Of a stretch of 64,000 nucleotides of DNA, positions 16,589-25,700 are shown in pieces. Where the stretch lies: the NCBI GenBank assembly GCA_964581385.1, contig CAZOOK010000006.1, positions 132,606 through 196,605 on the forward strand, read 5' to 3'. Under the pieces are notes generated by a model, which was not told where the DNA came from, did not search any database, and saw only the letters and a list, made by a program, of their open reading frames with translations. The stretch is from CAZOOK01 sp964581385 (GTDB lineage Bacteria; Pseudomonadota; Gammaproteobacteria; Nevskiales; Nevskiaceae). A program made the translations under genes and the position numbers. The first letter of the stretch is position 1. The number at the start of each line of letters is the position of its first letter.

Positions 16589-18004
16589 ATGAACAAAGCC
16601 AGACGCGGCGCGGTGCCGTCCGACGCGCTGGTGCTATTCGGCGTGACCGGCGATCTCGCGCACAAGAAGATTTTCCCCGCGCTTTATGCGATGGCGAAGC
16701 GCGGTGTCCTCAAGGTTCCGGTGGTCGGAGTCGCGTCTTCGATGTACAGTCTGGCGCAGCTGCGCAAGCGTGCCGAAGATAGCGTCAGACAATCCGGCAG
16801 GATCGATGACCGGTCCGCCCTGCGTCACCTCCTCTCCCTACTACGCTACGTCGCCGGTAACTACAACGATCCCGACACCTTCGTAGCGCTCAAGCAGGCG
16901 CTGGGCGATGCGCGACACCCGGTCCATTACCTCGCCATCCCGCCAGTGCTGTTCGCGACGGTCATCGAGGGGCTCGGTGCTGCGGGTTTGGCCGAGCATG
17001 CGCGCGTCATCGTCGAGAAACCGTTCGGGCGCGACTTGGCTTCGGCGCGAAAACTCAACGGCGTCGCGCGATCGGTATTCCCGGACGATTCGATCTTTCG
17101 CATCGATCACTTTCTTGCGAAAGAAGCGATCATGAATATTCTTTATTTCCGTTTCGCCAATTCGTTCCTGGAACCGATCTGGAATCGCAATTATGTGGCC
17201 AGTGTGCAGATCACTCTGGCCGAGGATTTCGGTGTCGAGAGCCGCGGTGCGTTCTACGAAACCGCCGGCTGCCTGCGCGACGTCATCCAGAACCATCTCT
17301 TTCAGATCGTTGCGCTGCTGGCGATGGAGCCGCCGACCTACCAAGGCTTCGGTGCCGTGCACGGCGAGACCGCGGATGTTTTTCAGGCGATGCGTCCTCT
17401 GCGATCCGACGACTTGGTGCGCGGACAATACGCTGGGTATCGCAAGGAACCGGGCGTCGCGAAGCGTTCCGATGTCGAGACGTTCTGCGCCCTGCGGCTC
17501 TTCATCGACTCGTGGCGCTGGCAGGGCGTGCCGTGGTACCTGCGCTCGGGCAAATATCTGGCAGCGTCGGCAGCCGAAGTCATCGTCCAGTTGAAACCGC
17601 CGCCGCAGCGGCTATTCGCCGATTCGGTGCCGACAGCCGGACGACCCAACTATCTGCGTTTTCGCTTGTCTCCAAACTCCGCCGTAGCACTTGCTGCTCG
17701 CGTCAAGCGCACGGGAAAGGAATTCGTCGGTGACCAGCGTGAGCTTTATCTGGTTGATGAACGGCCTGGAGAGGAAACGCCTTATGAACGCCTTCTGGGT
17801 GACGCCATGGCCGGCAACAATGCGCTTTTTACCCGCGAAGACGCCGTGGAGGCGGCATGGGCAGTGGTCGATCCCGTATTGACCAGGCATCACCGGACGA
17901 TCCCCTACAAACGCGGGAGCTGGGGACCCAGGGAAGCAGACGCACTCATCGCAGCCGACGGCGGCTGGTACAACCCGGGAGTTGCCGATGGCTCTTCCGA
18001 TTGA
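16589..18004 (+). CDS. zwf: Glucose-6-phosphate 1-dehydrogenase
   Basis: Catalyses the first step of the oxidative pentose phosphate and Entner-Doudoroff routes. The ATG at 16589 follows the gnd stop by one base; a longer frame reaches back into gnd and was rejected. The 471-residue product has the nucleotide motif LFGVTGDLAHKK, the EKPFGRD strand, and the active-site block RIDHFLAKEAIMNIL with the catalytic His and binding Lys. The later LRSGKYL motif is also present. It is slightly shorter than most homologues (about 490). The 3' end overlaps the start of the GH15 gene by 17 bases. Confidence 0.95.
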   Translation: MNKARRGAVPSDALVLFGVTGDLAHKKIFPALYAMAKRGVLKVPVVGVASSMYSLAQLRKRAEDSVRQSGRIDDRSALRHLLSLLRYVAGNYNDPDTFVALKQALGDARHPVHYLAIPPVLFATVIEGLGAAGLAEHARVIVEKPFGRDLASARKLNGVARSVFPDDSIFRIDHFLAKEAIMNILYFRFANSFLEPIWNRNYVASVQITLAEDFGVESRGAFYETAGCLRDVIQNHLFQIVALLAMEPPTYQGFGAVHGETADVFQAMRPLRSDDLVRGQYAGYRKEPGVAKRSDVETFCALRLFIDSWRWQGVPWYLRSGKYLAASAAEVIVQLKPPPQRLFADSVPTAGRPNYLRFRLSPNSAVALAARVKRTGKEFVGDQRELYLVDERPGEETPYERLLGDAMAGNNALFTREDAVEAAWAVVDPVLTRHHRTIPYKRGSWGPREADALIAADGGWYNPGVADGSSD

Positions 18005-19811
18005 AGACTATGCATTGATCGGCGATTGGCACACCGCGGCATTGGTTGGTCGAGATGGCTCCATCGATTGGCTTTGCTTTCCCCGCTTCGATTCAGGGGC
18101 GTGTTTCGCGGCACTGCTGGGAGAGCCACGACATGGGCGCTGGCTGATCACGCCAGCCGCAGAAGTGCGCGGTACCCGGCGCAGATACCGCGACGGGACT
18201 TTGATTTTGGAAACCGAATTCGAAACGGATGACGGCGCCGTGCGGATCATCGACTGCATGCCGCTCTCGGATGAGCGCTGGGATGTCGTACGCATCGTCG
18301 AAGGCTTGAAAGGGTGCGTCACGATGCGCATGGAACTCATCATCCGCCTCGACTACGGGTCCATCGTACCGTGGGTGCGGCGGTCGGGCGACGCATTGCT
18401 GGCGACCGCAGGCCCGGACACGCTGGAACTGCGCACTGACGTGGCGGTCCGCGGCGAGAACATGAAAACGATAGCCGAGTTTCAGGTGAGCAAAGGCGAG
18501 CGCATCTCATTCGGGCTGAATTATCGTCTTTCCCATGAGCCAACTCGGCAAGCCGTCGATCCCGAGAAGGCGCTGATAACAACCGAGAACGAGTGGCGTA
18601 AATGGTCCGAGTGCTGTACCTACCAGGGCCGCTGGCACGATGCCGTGGTGCGCTCGCTGATCACTCTGAAAGCGCTGATCTATGCACCTACCGGTGGCAT
18701 CGTTGCAGCGCCCACCACATCGTTGCCGGAGCAACCGGGTGGTACGCGCAACTGGGACTACCGTTACTGCTGGCTGCGCGATGCCACGTTCACGCTGAAC
18801 GCGCTGCTGCTCGCGGGCTATCATGAAGAAGCAACCGCGTGGGGCGAATGGTTGCTGCGAGCCGCAGCGGGAAGCCCGGAAGACCTGCAGACGCTGTACA
18901 GCGTCACCGGTGAGCGACGTCTCGATGAATATGAAGTGAGTTGGCTGCCTGGTTATGGCGGGGCGGCTCCCGTACGTGCTGGAAACGCCGCATCAAAGCA
19001 ATTCCAACTCGATATTTATGGCGAAGTCATGGACACCTTGCACCTGGCGCGCACGGCTGGCCTCGAGTTGGATCCTGCGGCATGGCGAATACAAGTGGCC
19101 CTGCTCCGATTTCTGGAGTCAAACTGGCAACAGCCCGACGAAGGGATCTGGGAAGTTCGCGGGCCGCGTCGCCATTTCACTCATTCCAAGATGATGGCCT
19201 GGGTGGCTTTCGATCGGGCGATCAAGGATGTGGAGGCCTTCGGGCTCGATGGTCCGGTCGCGCGCTGGCGGCAGATACGCGATGCGATCCACGTGCAAGT
19301 CTGCAATTCCGCCTACGATGCGCAACGCAACACTTTCGTGCAGTCCTACGGCTCGCCGCATCTCGATGCGAGTCTGCTCCTGATGCCTCAGGTCGGATTC
19401 CTGCCGCCGGACGATCCCCGCGTGCGCGGCACCATCATTGCCATCGAGCGCGATCTTGTCGTCGACGGATTCGTGCTGCGCTACTCAACCGCAACCAATG
19501 TGGATGCGCTGCCAGCAGGCGAGGGCACGTTTCTGCCCTGTTCATTCTGGCTTGCCGACGGTTTGGTGCTGACCGGTCGCCGCGCAGACGGCGAAGCTTT
19601 GTTCGAGCGTCTGCTTGCACTGCGCAATGATCTTGGACTGCTATCGGAAGAATACGATACGCATGCGCGGCACATGCTCGGAAATTTTCCACAGGCGTTG
19701 ACGCACATGGCGCTGATCAATACCGCCCACCTGTTGTCCATGCCAGTACGGGAAGTCATGCGCGCCAGCGAGAAGGGCGAGCGGCCCGCAGCCGCGGCGC
19801 AGGCATCATGA
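17988..19811 (+). CDS. Glycoside hydrolase family 15 (glucoamylase/trehalase-like)
   Basis: A 607-residue cytoplasmic protein; ATG 17988 overlaps zwf, with a TTG two codons earlier as alternative. The N-terminal part (1-220) is the beta-rich domain of bacterial GH15 proteins (YALIGDWHTAALV, DGSIDWLCFPRFDS). The catalytic (alpha/alpha)6 barrel holds RNWDYRYCWLRDA near residue 254, GIWEVRGPRRHFTHSKMM near 385 with the general acid Glu, and LLSEEYD near 552 with the general base. The family releases glucose from alpha-glucans or trehalose. In this operon it would feed glucose to the glucokinase downstream. No signal peptide. Confidence 0.9.
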   Translation: MALPIEDYALIGDWHTAALVGRDGSIDWLCFPRFDSGACFAALLGEPRHGRWLITPAAEVRGTRRRYRDGTLILETEFETDDGAVRIIDCMPLSDERWDVVRIVEGLKGCVTMRMELIIRLDYGSIVPWVRRSGDALLATAGPDTLELRTDVAVRGENMKTIAEFQVSKGERISFGLNYRLSHEPTRQAVDPEKALITTENEWRKWSECCTYQGRWHDAVVRSLITLKALIYAPTGGIVAAPTTSLPEQPGGTRNWDYRYCWLRDATFTLNALLLAGYHEEATAWGEWLLRAAAGSPEDLQTLYSVTGERRLDEYEVSWLPGYGGAAPVRAGNAASKQFQLDIYGEVMDTLHLARTAGLELDPAAWRIQVALLRFLESNWQQPDEGIWEVRGPRRHFTHSKMMAWVAFDRAIKDVEAFGLDGPVARWRQIRDAIHVQVCNSAYDAQRNTFVQSYGSPHLDASLLLMPQVGFLPPDDPRVRGTIIAIERDLVVDGFVLRYSTATNVDALPAGEGTFLPCSFWLADGLVLTGRRADGEALFERLLALRNDLGLLSEEYDTHARHMLGNFPQALTHMALINTAHLLSMPVREVMRASEKGERPAAAAQAS

Positions 19812-20577
19812 AACGTCAAATCGACAAACCTATTAAAAGGATATTGGTCGTCGACATCGGCGGCTCTCACGTCAAGTGCGTTGCTACTGGCCGCAAGCGT
19901 CCCGCCAAATTCAAGTCGGGGCCAAAGCTGGCGCCGGAGCAAATGGTGAAAAACGTCCTCAAGGTCACCAAGGGATGGCACTTCGACGCGGTTTCGATCG
20001 GGTATCCCGGCGTAGTTCGCCGCGGCAGGATCGCGCGTGAGCCGCACAACCTCGGCCCAGGTTGGGTTGGCTTCGATTACCGGACGGCTCTTGGGCGCCC
20101 GGTAAAGATCATCAACGATGCGGCGATGCAGGCACTCGGTGGCTACGAGGGCGGCAAGATGCTGTTTCTTGGACTGGGCACGGGATTGGGGTCGGCACTC
20201 ATCATCAATGGTGTGATCGTTGCAATGGAACTCGGCCATCTGCACTACGCGGAGGGGGCAGTTATGAAGATGAGGTTGGCGATAAGGGACGCAGGCGGAT
20301 GGGGAACAAGAAATGGCGCCGAAAAGTGGAGGATGTCGTCGACGGTTTCCGCAAGGCCTTGCTTCCTGATTACATTGTGCTGGGTGGTGGCAATGTCGCC
20401 CATCTGAAGCGGCTGCCGCCACACACACGTCGCGGCGACAATGCCCATGCTTTTCTGGGTGGATTCCGCCTGTGGGAGCGGCAGGACCCGCATGCCGCTG
20501 GTGCGATCAAAGTCGGCTGGACTGTCGCCGACGAAGGTGAGTGGAAGGAGTCAGCAACAGATGAGGTGGCTACATGA
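19808..20577 (+). pseudogene. ppgK: Polyphosphate glucokinase (ROK family), frameshifted at a G run
   Basis: Uses polyphosphate (or ATP) to phosphorylate glucose. Frame 2 from ATG 19808 reads DIGGSHVKC, IGYPGVV, EPHNLGPGWVGFD, NDAAMQALGGYEGG and FLGLGTGLGSA, and runs to ELGHLHYAEG. It then leaves the family. Frame 1 continues the family as SYEDEVGDKGRRRMGNKKW, DYIVLGGGN, GDNAHAFLGGFRLW to 20577. One extra G in the five-G run at 20254-20258 would restore a 256-residue protein of normal length. The final TGA overlaps the HAD start (ATGA). It may be a true loss, a slippage-based switch or a sequencing error. Confidence 0.87.
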
Positions 20578-21284
20578 GTGTGACCGACGACGTCGTGTTT
20601 CTGTTCGATTGCGACAACACGCTGCTCGACAACGACCGCGTGGTGAGCGATCTGCGGGAGCATCTGGCTAACGAGTTCGGTCCTGAATGCAGCGATCGGT
20701 ATTGGGAAATCTTCGAAGCATTGCGCGCGGAGATGGGTTACGCGGACTACCTCGGCGCATTGCAGCGCTACCGGCTCAGCGGACTGAACGATCCGCGTCT
20801 GCTGGAGATGTCTGCATTTCTGGTGGACTATCCGTTTGCAGATCGGTTGTATCCGCGCGCGCTCGATGTCATCGCACATTTTCGTCCTCGGGGTCCCACA
20901 GTCATCCTGTCGGACGGCGACGTAGTTTTTCAGCCGCTCAAAATTCAGCGTTCCGGATTGTGGCAAGCCGTCGAAGGTCGGGTGCTGATCTACATCCACA
21001 AAGAACAGATGCTGGATGATCTTCAGTGGCGCTATCCGGCCCATCACTACGTCATGGTGGACGACAAGCTGCGCATTCTGGCGGCGATGAAAAAAAATCT
21101 GAAGGACCGGCTGACAACGGTTTTCCCGCGGCAGGGACATTACGCGCTCGACCCGCACAATCTCTCGACGTATCCGCCAGCCGACTTGGCGATTGAGCGT
21201 ATCGGCGATTTGCTTGATTGCGAATATCCCGCATCGTTCAGTGCCGCCTCGGTGCTCACCGACGTCGACAAAGAGAGTGCGTGA
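20574..21284 (+). CDS. HAD family hydrolase
   Basis: A 236-residue protein overlapping the glucokinase stop (ATGA). Motif I is FDCDNTLLDND with the nucleophile Asp and acid Asp, motif II is VILSDGD, and motif IV is VMVDDKLRIL. The cap region (about 25-95) is helical. HAD phosphatases of this type sit beside glucokinase and glucan genes in several proteobacteria; the substrate could be a sugar phosphate, but the sequence alone does not tell. It closes the operon gnd-zwf-GH15-ppgK-HAD, in which all junctions overlap or are one base long. Confidence 0.85.
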   Translation: MSVTDDVVFLFDCDNTLLDNDRVVSDLREHLANEFGPECSDRYWEIFEALRAEMGYADYLGALQRYRLSGLNDPRLLEMSAFLVDYPFADRLYPRALDVIAHFRPRGPTVILSDGDVVFQPLKIQRSGLWQAVEGRVLIYIHKEQMLDDLQWRYPAHHYVMVDDKLRILAAMKKNLKDRLTTVFPRQGHYALDPHNLSTYPPADLAIERIGDLLDCEYPASFSAASVLTDVDKESA

Positions 21285-21344
21285 GCGTCGAAAAGAAGGC
21301 CAGCGCGCTCGATCGCAGCACGAGAGCGGTAGCACCGCAGACAG

Positions 21345-21875
21345 TCAGTGGTCGTTCTGGCTCAAACACAGATAAATATAGGTCGTACTCAGCAGCATAC
21401 TGATGGTGCAGGCGAAGGCCATGCCGAAGCCGGCGGCTATCCACAAAAAGCAGCCATTGTATTGGGGCATCTGCGCCGAGAATGCTTGGAATTTGAAAGT
21501 TAGCGCCAACAGCATGGCACTGCCGAAGCTCAATTTCATTAGGTAACGCGGCAGATAAACGCGCGCGCTGCGATTGTGCCGATAGGCTGCGGCGCGGGCC
21601 AGCAAGTTGCCATGGCTGGCGTCACGAAACAGCCAAAATGGCCATAGGTGCAGAAAGATCAGGCGCGTGAGCAGCGAATCTCCATGTCCCAATGCGGTAG
21701 CTATCGATTCGCGCTCCGGGATCATTTCGCTCGTTATTCTCAATCGCCTGTCTGCGACACTCTTTCCCATAGACGTTCCAAAGCGATTAGGAGTTCCCAA
21801 TCGGTTCGCAGGGCGAGCGACGACGGCCAGGAAATGTTCACCGCTAAGAACCATTGCCATGCCTTGACGAAGCAT
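21345..21875 (-). CDS. Membrane protein of unknown function
   Basis: Up to 176 residues from ATG 21875; starts further in (for example at MGKSVADRR) are possible because the first 40 residues look unstructured. The second half has two hydrophobic segments, LSFGSAMLLALTFKFQAF and LWIAAGFGMAFACTISMLL, followed by a short tail. A basic stretch precedes the first span (RHNRSARVYLPRYLMK), so the N-terminus should be cytoplasmic. I recognise no family. It shares a strand with the methyltransferase upstream (10-base gap), which makes co-transcription likely. Confidence 0.5.
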   Translation of the reverse strand: MLRQGMAMVLSGEHFLAVVARPANRLGTPNRFGTSMGKSVADRRLRITSEMIPERESIATALGHGDSLLTRLIFLHLWPFWLFRDASHGNLLARAAAYRHNRSARVYLPRYLMKLSFGSAMLLALTFKFQAFSAQMPQYNGCFLWIAAGFGMAFACTISMLLSTTYIYLCLSQNDH

Positions 21876-21884
21876 TGAAGCGAC

Positions 21885-22607
21885 TCAGGCAAGCTCACTC
21901 TTCCGAAGAATCGCCACATAATTTTTCGGATAGCCGCGCGATTCGAATTTAATGCGCTTCTCCAGCCGGTGAAACAAAACTGACCCGATCGCGAAGCCGA
22001 TTTTCAGCGATAGCATAGTCGGTGTCAGTGCATAGCCGATAAGGCTGTCGCCAAAATCGCGTCGACGATATGGTAGATATCGCGCCATGTTGTGAAGTTG
22101 ATATCCGACTGTACCGAAGTATCCCTCAAGCCAATCGAGTCGCTCGATGGAAAAGCCGACCTTATCGAACAGATAACGAAGGCCGAATTGGGTGTAGCGG
22201 TAAAAATCGAAAGGCTGCTCATGTTCTTCGTAGAACAATGGCCCGGAGTAGATCATCCGGCCGCCTCGCTTGAGTATGCGATGTAGCTCCGTCAATACTA
22301 ACTGAGGTTCTGGAAGATGTTCCATTACTTGGTTGAAAACGACGAAATCAAAGCGCTCGTCTTCGACCGGAATGCTCCTCAGATCACAGACATAAGCCGA
22401 TGCTGCATATGGCTTGTCGATTTTCTCAAAGTCAGCCGACTCATAACGGGCGTGCTGAAAGAGATTTTTATAGGGTGCATCACCGGCGCCAGCGTCCAGA
22501 ATCAAGGCACCGTCGGGCACTGAGTTTGCGAAGGCCGAATTTTCCTGCCACAAGCGGTAGCGCGATGAATTGAAATTCAGAAAATCGCTCAGATAGCTCG
22601 GCAGCAC
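21885..22607 (-). CDS. Class I SAM-dependent methyltransferase
   Basis: A 240-residue protein. Motif I is ILDAGAGDAPYKNLF, the acidic loop motif II is YESADFEK, and a third motif is FDFVVFNQVMEHLPEPQLVLTELHRILKRGGRMIYSGP. This is the usual layout of methyltransferase_11-type enzymes. The C-terminal part is unusual in having HEQPFDFYRYTQFGLRYLF, seen in methyltransferases of cell-surface sugar or lipid gene groups. The methyl acceptor is not shown by the sequence. It lies downstream of the large histidine kinase on the same strand with a gap of about 95 bases. Confidence 0.85.
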   Translation of the reverse strand: MLPSYLSDFLNFNSSRYRLWQENSAFANSVPDGALILDAGAGDAPYKNLFQHARYESADFEKIDKPYAASAYVCDLRSIPVEDERFDFVVFNQVMEHLPEPQLVLTELHRILKRGGRMIYSGPLFYEEHEQPFDFYRYTQFGLRYLFDKVGFSIERLDWLEGYFGTVGYQLHNMARYLPYRRRDFGDSLIGYALTPTMLSLKIGFAIGSVLFHRLEKRIKFESRGYPKNYVAILRKSELA

Positions 22608-22701
22608 GGTGACGACTCCTTCGAGTAAGGCTCAACTTAAAACTTCCCTGGCCACAAGAGATGTCGTGAGTACATCGATATTTCTGACCTTTCCCGCATA
22701 T

Positions 22702-25700
22702 CTAAGCCGATGCCTTTGTCAGATCGGACAGTAATTTTCCGATAGTCTCGGGCTGTACGGGTTTGATGAGATGGTGATCAAATCCAGCTTCCCGCGAGCG
22801 GCGGAAGTCGTCCGCCTGCCCGCGGCCGGTCAAGGCAACGATGAGCGAATTTTTGCCCCAAGGATATTGCCGGATGCGGCAACAAGCATCATAGCCGTTC
22901 ATTTTCGGCATACAGATATCCATCAGAACCAATTCAGGTTGAAACATTGCCGCCGTCTCTACCGCATCGATTCCATCGGCAGCGATGCGCACGCTGGCTC
23001 CCATCAGTTCGAGCATAGTTGCCATGCTGGAGGCGGAATCCTCATTGTCATCGACAATCAGAATCCGGTGCTGTTGTGAATCATGCAGCACTTTCTTGTC
23101 GCGCCGTGGCGTTTGCGGTTTTGGAAGACCCGTCGACAAAAGGGGCAATCTGACGGTGAACTCGCTGCCCAGGCCGATTCCATTGCTGAATGCACTCACT
23201 TCACCTCCGTGCATGAGCACCAGCCGCTTCACCAGCGTCAAACCAATGCCAAGACCTCCATGGATCTTTTCCAACGATCGATCGACTTGCTCAAACATAT
23301 CGAATACGCGCTCAAGCATATCTTGCGGGATGCCAATACCGTTGTCCCGGACGTTGACGATGACGTGGCCATCTTTAAGCGCCACTACGATCTGAATAGC
23401 CCCTCCCTCTTGGGTGTATTTGGTGGCGTTGTTCAAAAGATTGCCGAATACCTGGGCGAGGCGGGTTACATCGGCGTTTATGGTCACCGGTTCCGATGGA
23501 ATGTCGATTGAAAGTGTCTGGCTCCGCTGCTCGATCAATGGACGGCAGGTTTCGATCGCGTTCAGTAAGACGAGCGACAGATCGATGCAATCCTTGCGCA
23601 GCGCAATTTTGCCTTCGGTGATCCGACTCAAATCGAGCAGATCGTCGATCAGTCTGATCATGTGCCGAAGCTGACGCTCCATCATCTGGCGTGATTTGTC
23701 GATAACCTGAGGATTGGCGTTCGCGCGCTTGATCAGTTCAAGGCCGTTGAGCAGCGGTGCGAGGGGATTGCGAAGCTCGTGTGCCAGAGTCGCCAGAAAT
23801 TCATTCTTGCGCTGATCCGCCTTGCGCAGATCTTCCTCGACCGCCTTGAGGCGGCTGATATCGAGATTGATTCCGGCCCAGGCGATGATTTCATCTTGTT
23901 CGTTTTTGACCGGAACACCACGGGTGAGCACCGGGTGATAGCGTCCTTCGGCATCGCGGAAGCGATGCTGGCGATCCCAGTTGCCTCCGCGACGCACGCA
24001 ATCTCGCCAAGCGTCAGCGGCATCCGCATCGTCCGGATGCAACGCATCGATCCATCCAGAATCCGACCATTGCTCCTGCGTCTTTCCAACTAGGCGCAAA
24101 AATGAAGGGCTGACATAACGGTTGCGCCCGTTTGCGTCGCAGGTCCAAATGCCGTAGTCGAGCGATTCGCCAATGGCACGATACAGAAGTTCGCTGTCAC
24201 GCAGAGCGTGCCGCGCGATGTTGGCCTCAATGACGTTGGCCGCATGCCGGGCGCACAGATCTGCCAGTTGGATTTCACGGTGAGACGGAATCCGACATTT
24301 GACGAAATAGACCGATAGCACTCCCACAACTTCTCCTGCTCGTGAAATGATCGGAGTGCTATGTGCCGCGCGGAATCCAGCCGCGCGCGCGCCTTCACGT
24401 ATCTTTTCGAAGCGCGTATCGGTTTCGATATCGAAAACGACCGAGCGTTGCCCGGTGAAGAATGCGCTGCCGCGCGCGCCTGCGTCCGGAGCTGGCGTTA
24501 CGCGTAGCAATCTCTGCAGTGTCGCCGCGCTGAAGCCGATACTGGCAACATTATCAAGACATCCGGAAGTACGGTTATACATCGATACCAGTCCGAAATC
24601 CGCGCCATGGAGTTCCACAGCAGCTTCTAGTGTGGCTTGCAGGGCAGATACGGGCTCTCTTTCTCTAGTGTCTGCTGGCTCCATTGCGAGCTGATGCAGG
24701 CGTGTCAGCGACCTGACCTGAAAGGCGAGGTCGTCCTTTGTGGCTGCCAACTGGGCTTCAGCATATTTTCGATCGGTAATGTCGACCAGCATGTTGATTG
24801 CACCTACGATTGCACCTGAGGAATCGCGCAACGCACGCGGGTGTGCCAGAGCTGAACGTCGGCTGGTATCAGGACGCTCGATCAAGATTTCAATTGAGCC
24901 GCGTGGCAGTCCATCCTTGAGAGTCATTGCCGTCGGGCATTCGCTCAGTGGAATTGGCGTTCCTTCTGGAGTGAAGTTCCGATATGACCCGCACCACTTG
25001 CTATGGCCCACTGTCGGCGTTTGTCCCCATAATTCGACAGCCGCGGCGTTGTAGAGTGTGATGGTGCCGTCGGCAGCGCAAGTGTAAATCGCTGCCGGCA
25101 GATCACGGATCAGTTCGCGATAGCGTTCTTCGCTTTGGCGAAGGGCTGCTTCTATGCGTTTGCGTTCGTCGATCTCGCGTTTGGCGCGGCCATAGAGCTT
25201 CGCATTATCAATTGCTACGGCCGCTTGCGCCGCAATTCCAAGAACCATGCGCTCGGCGCGCTCAGTGAAGACACCCACATCCGGATGCCCGAAGATCAGA
25301 GCGCCAAGTATCTCGCCGGATCGCGACACCACCGGTACGCCCAGGTAGCTCCGCACCGGGCGGCGCCCATCGGGAAAGCCGGCATACGGCATATTCTGCC
25401 CACCGCGGGAATTTTCGCGGACATCATTGAGGCGGATTGCCGAGCCATCGCGAAAGATTTCCTCGAACAGAGGAATATTGCCCGGCCTGCCGAGTTCATC
25501 GAATTCCGGCGGAGCTGCATCGGGTATGGTGAAAAGTTGAAAGGACTCACCAGGCTCATTCGTCGGATTATTGAGAAACGTCCCAATCCGCGCGCCCGTC
25601 AGCTGGGTCGCGGTGTCGGTCACCTTCTGCAAAAGTGTCTGCAAATCAAGTTCTGCGGTGAGTCCGCGTGCAACATCGTTGAGTTTTTCGGCTTCAACGC

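Noticed and set aside
16841..17428. Long antisense frame inside zwf (and similar ones inside gnd, GH15 and the giant kinase)
   Set aside because: Shadow frames caused by GC-rich codon positions of well-supported genes on the other strand.
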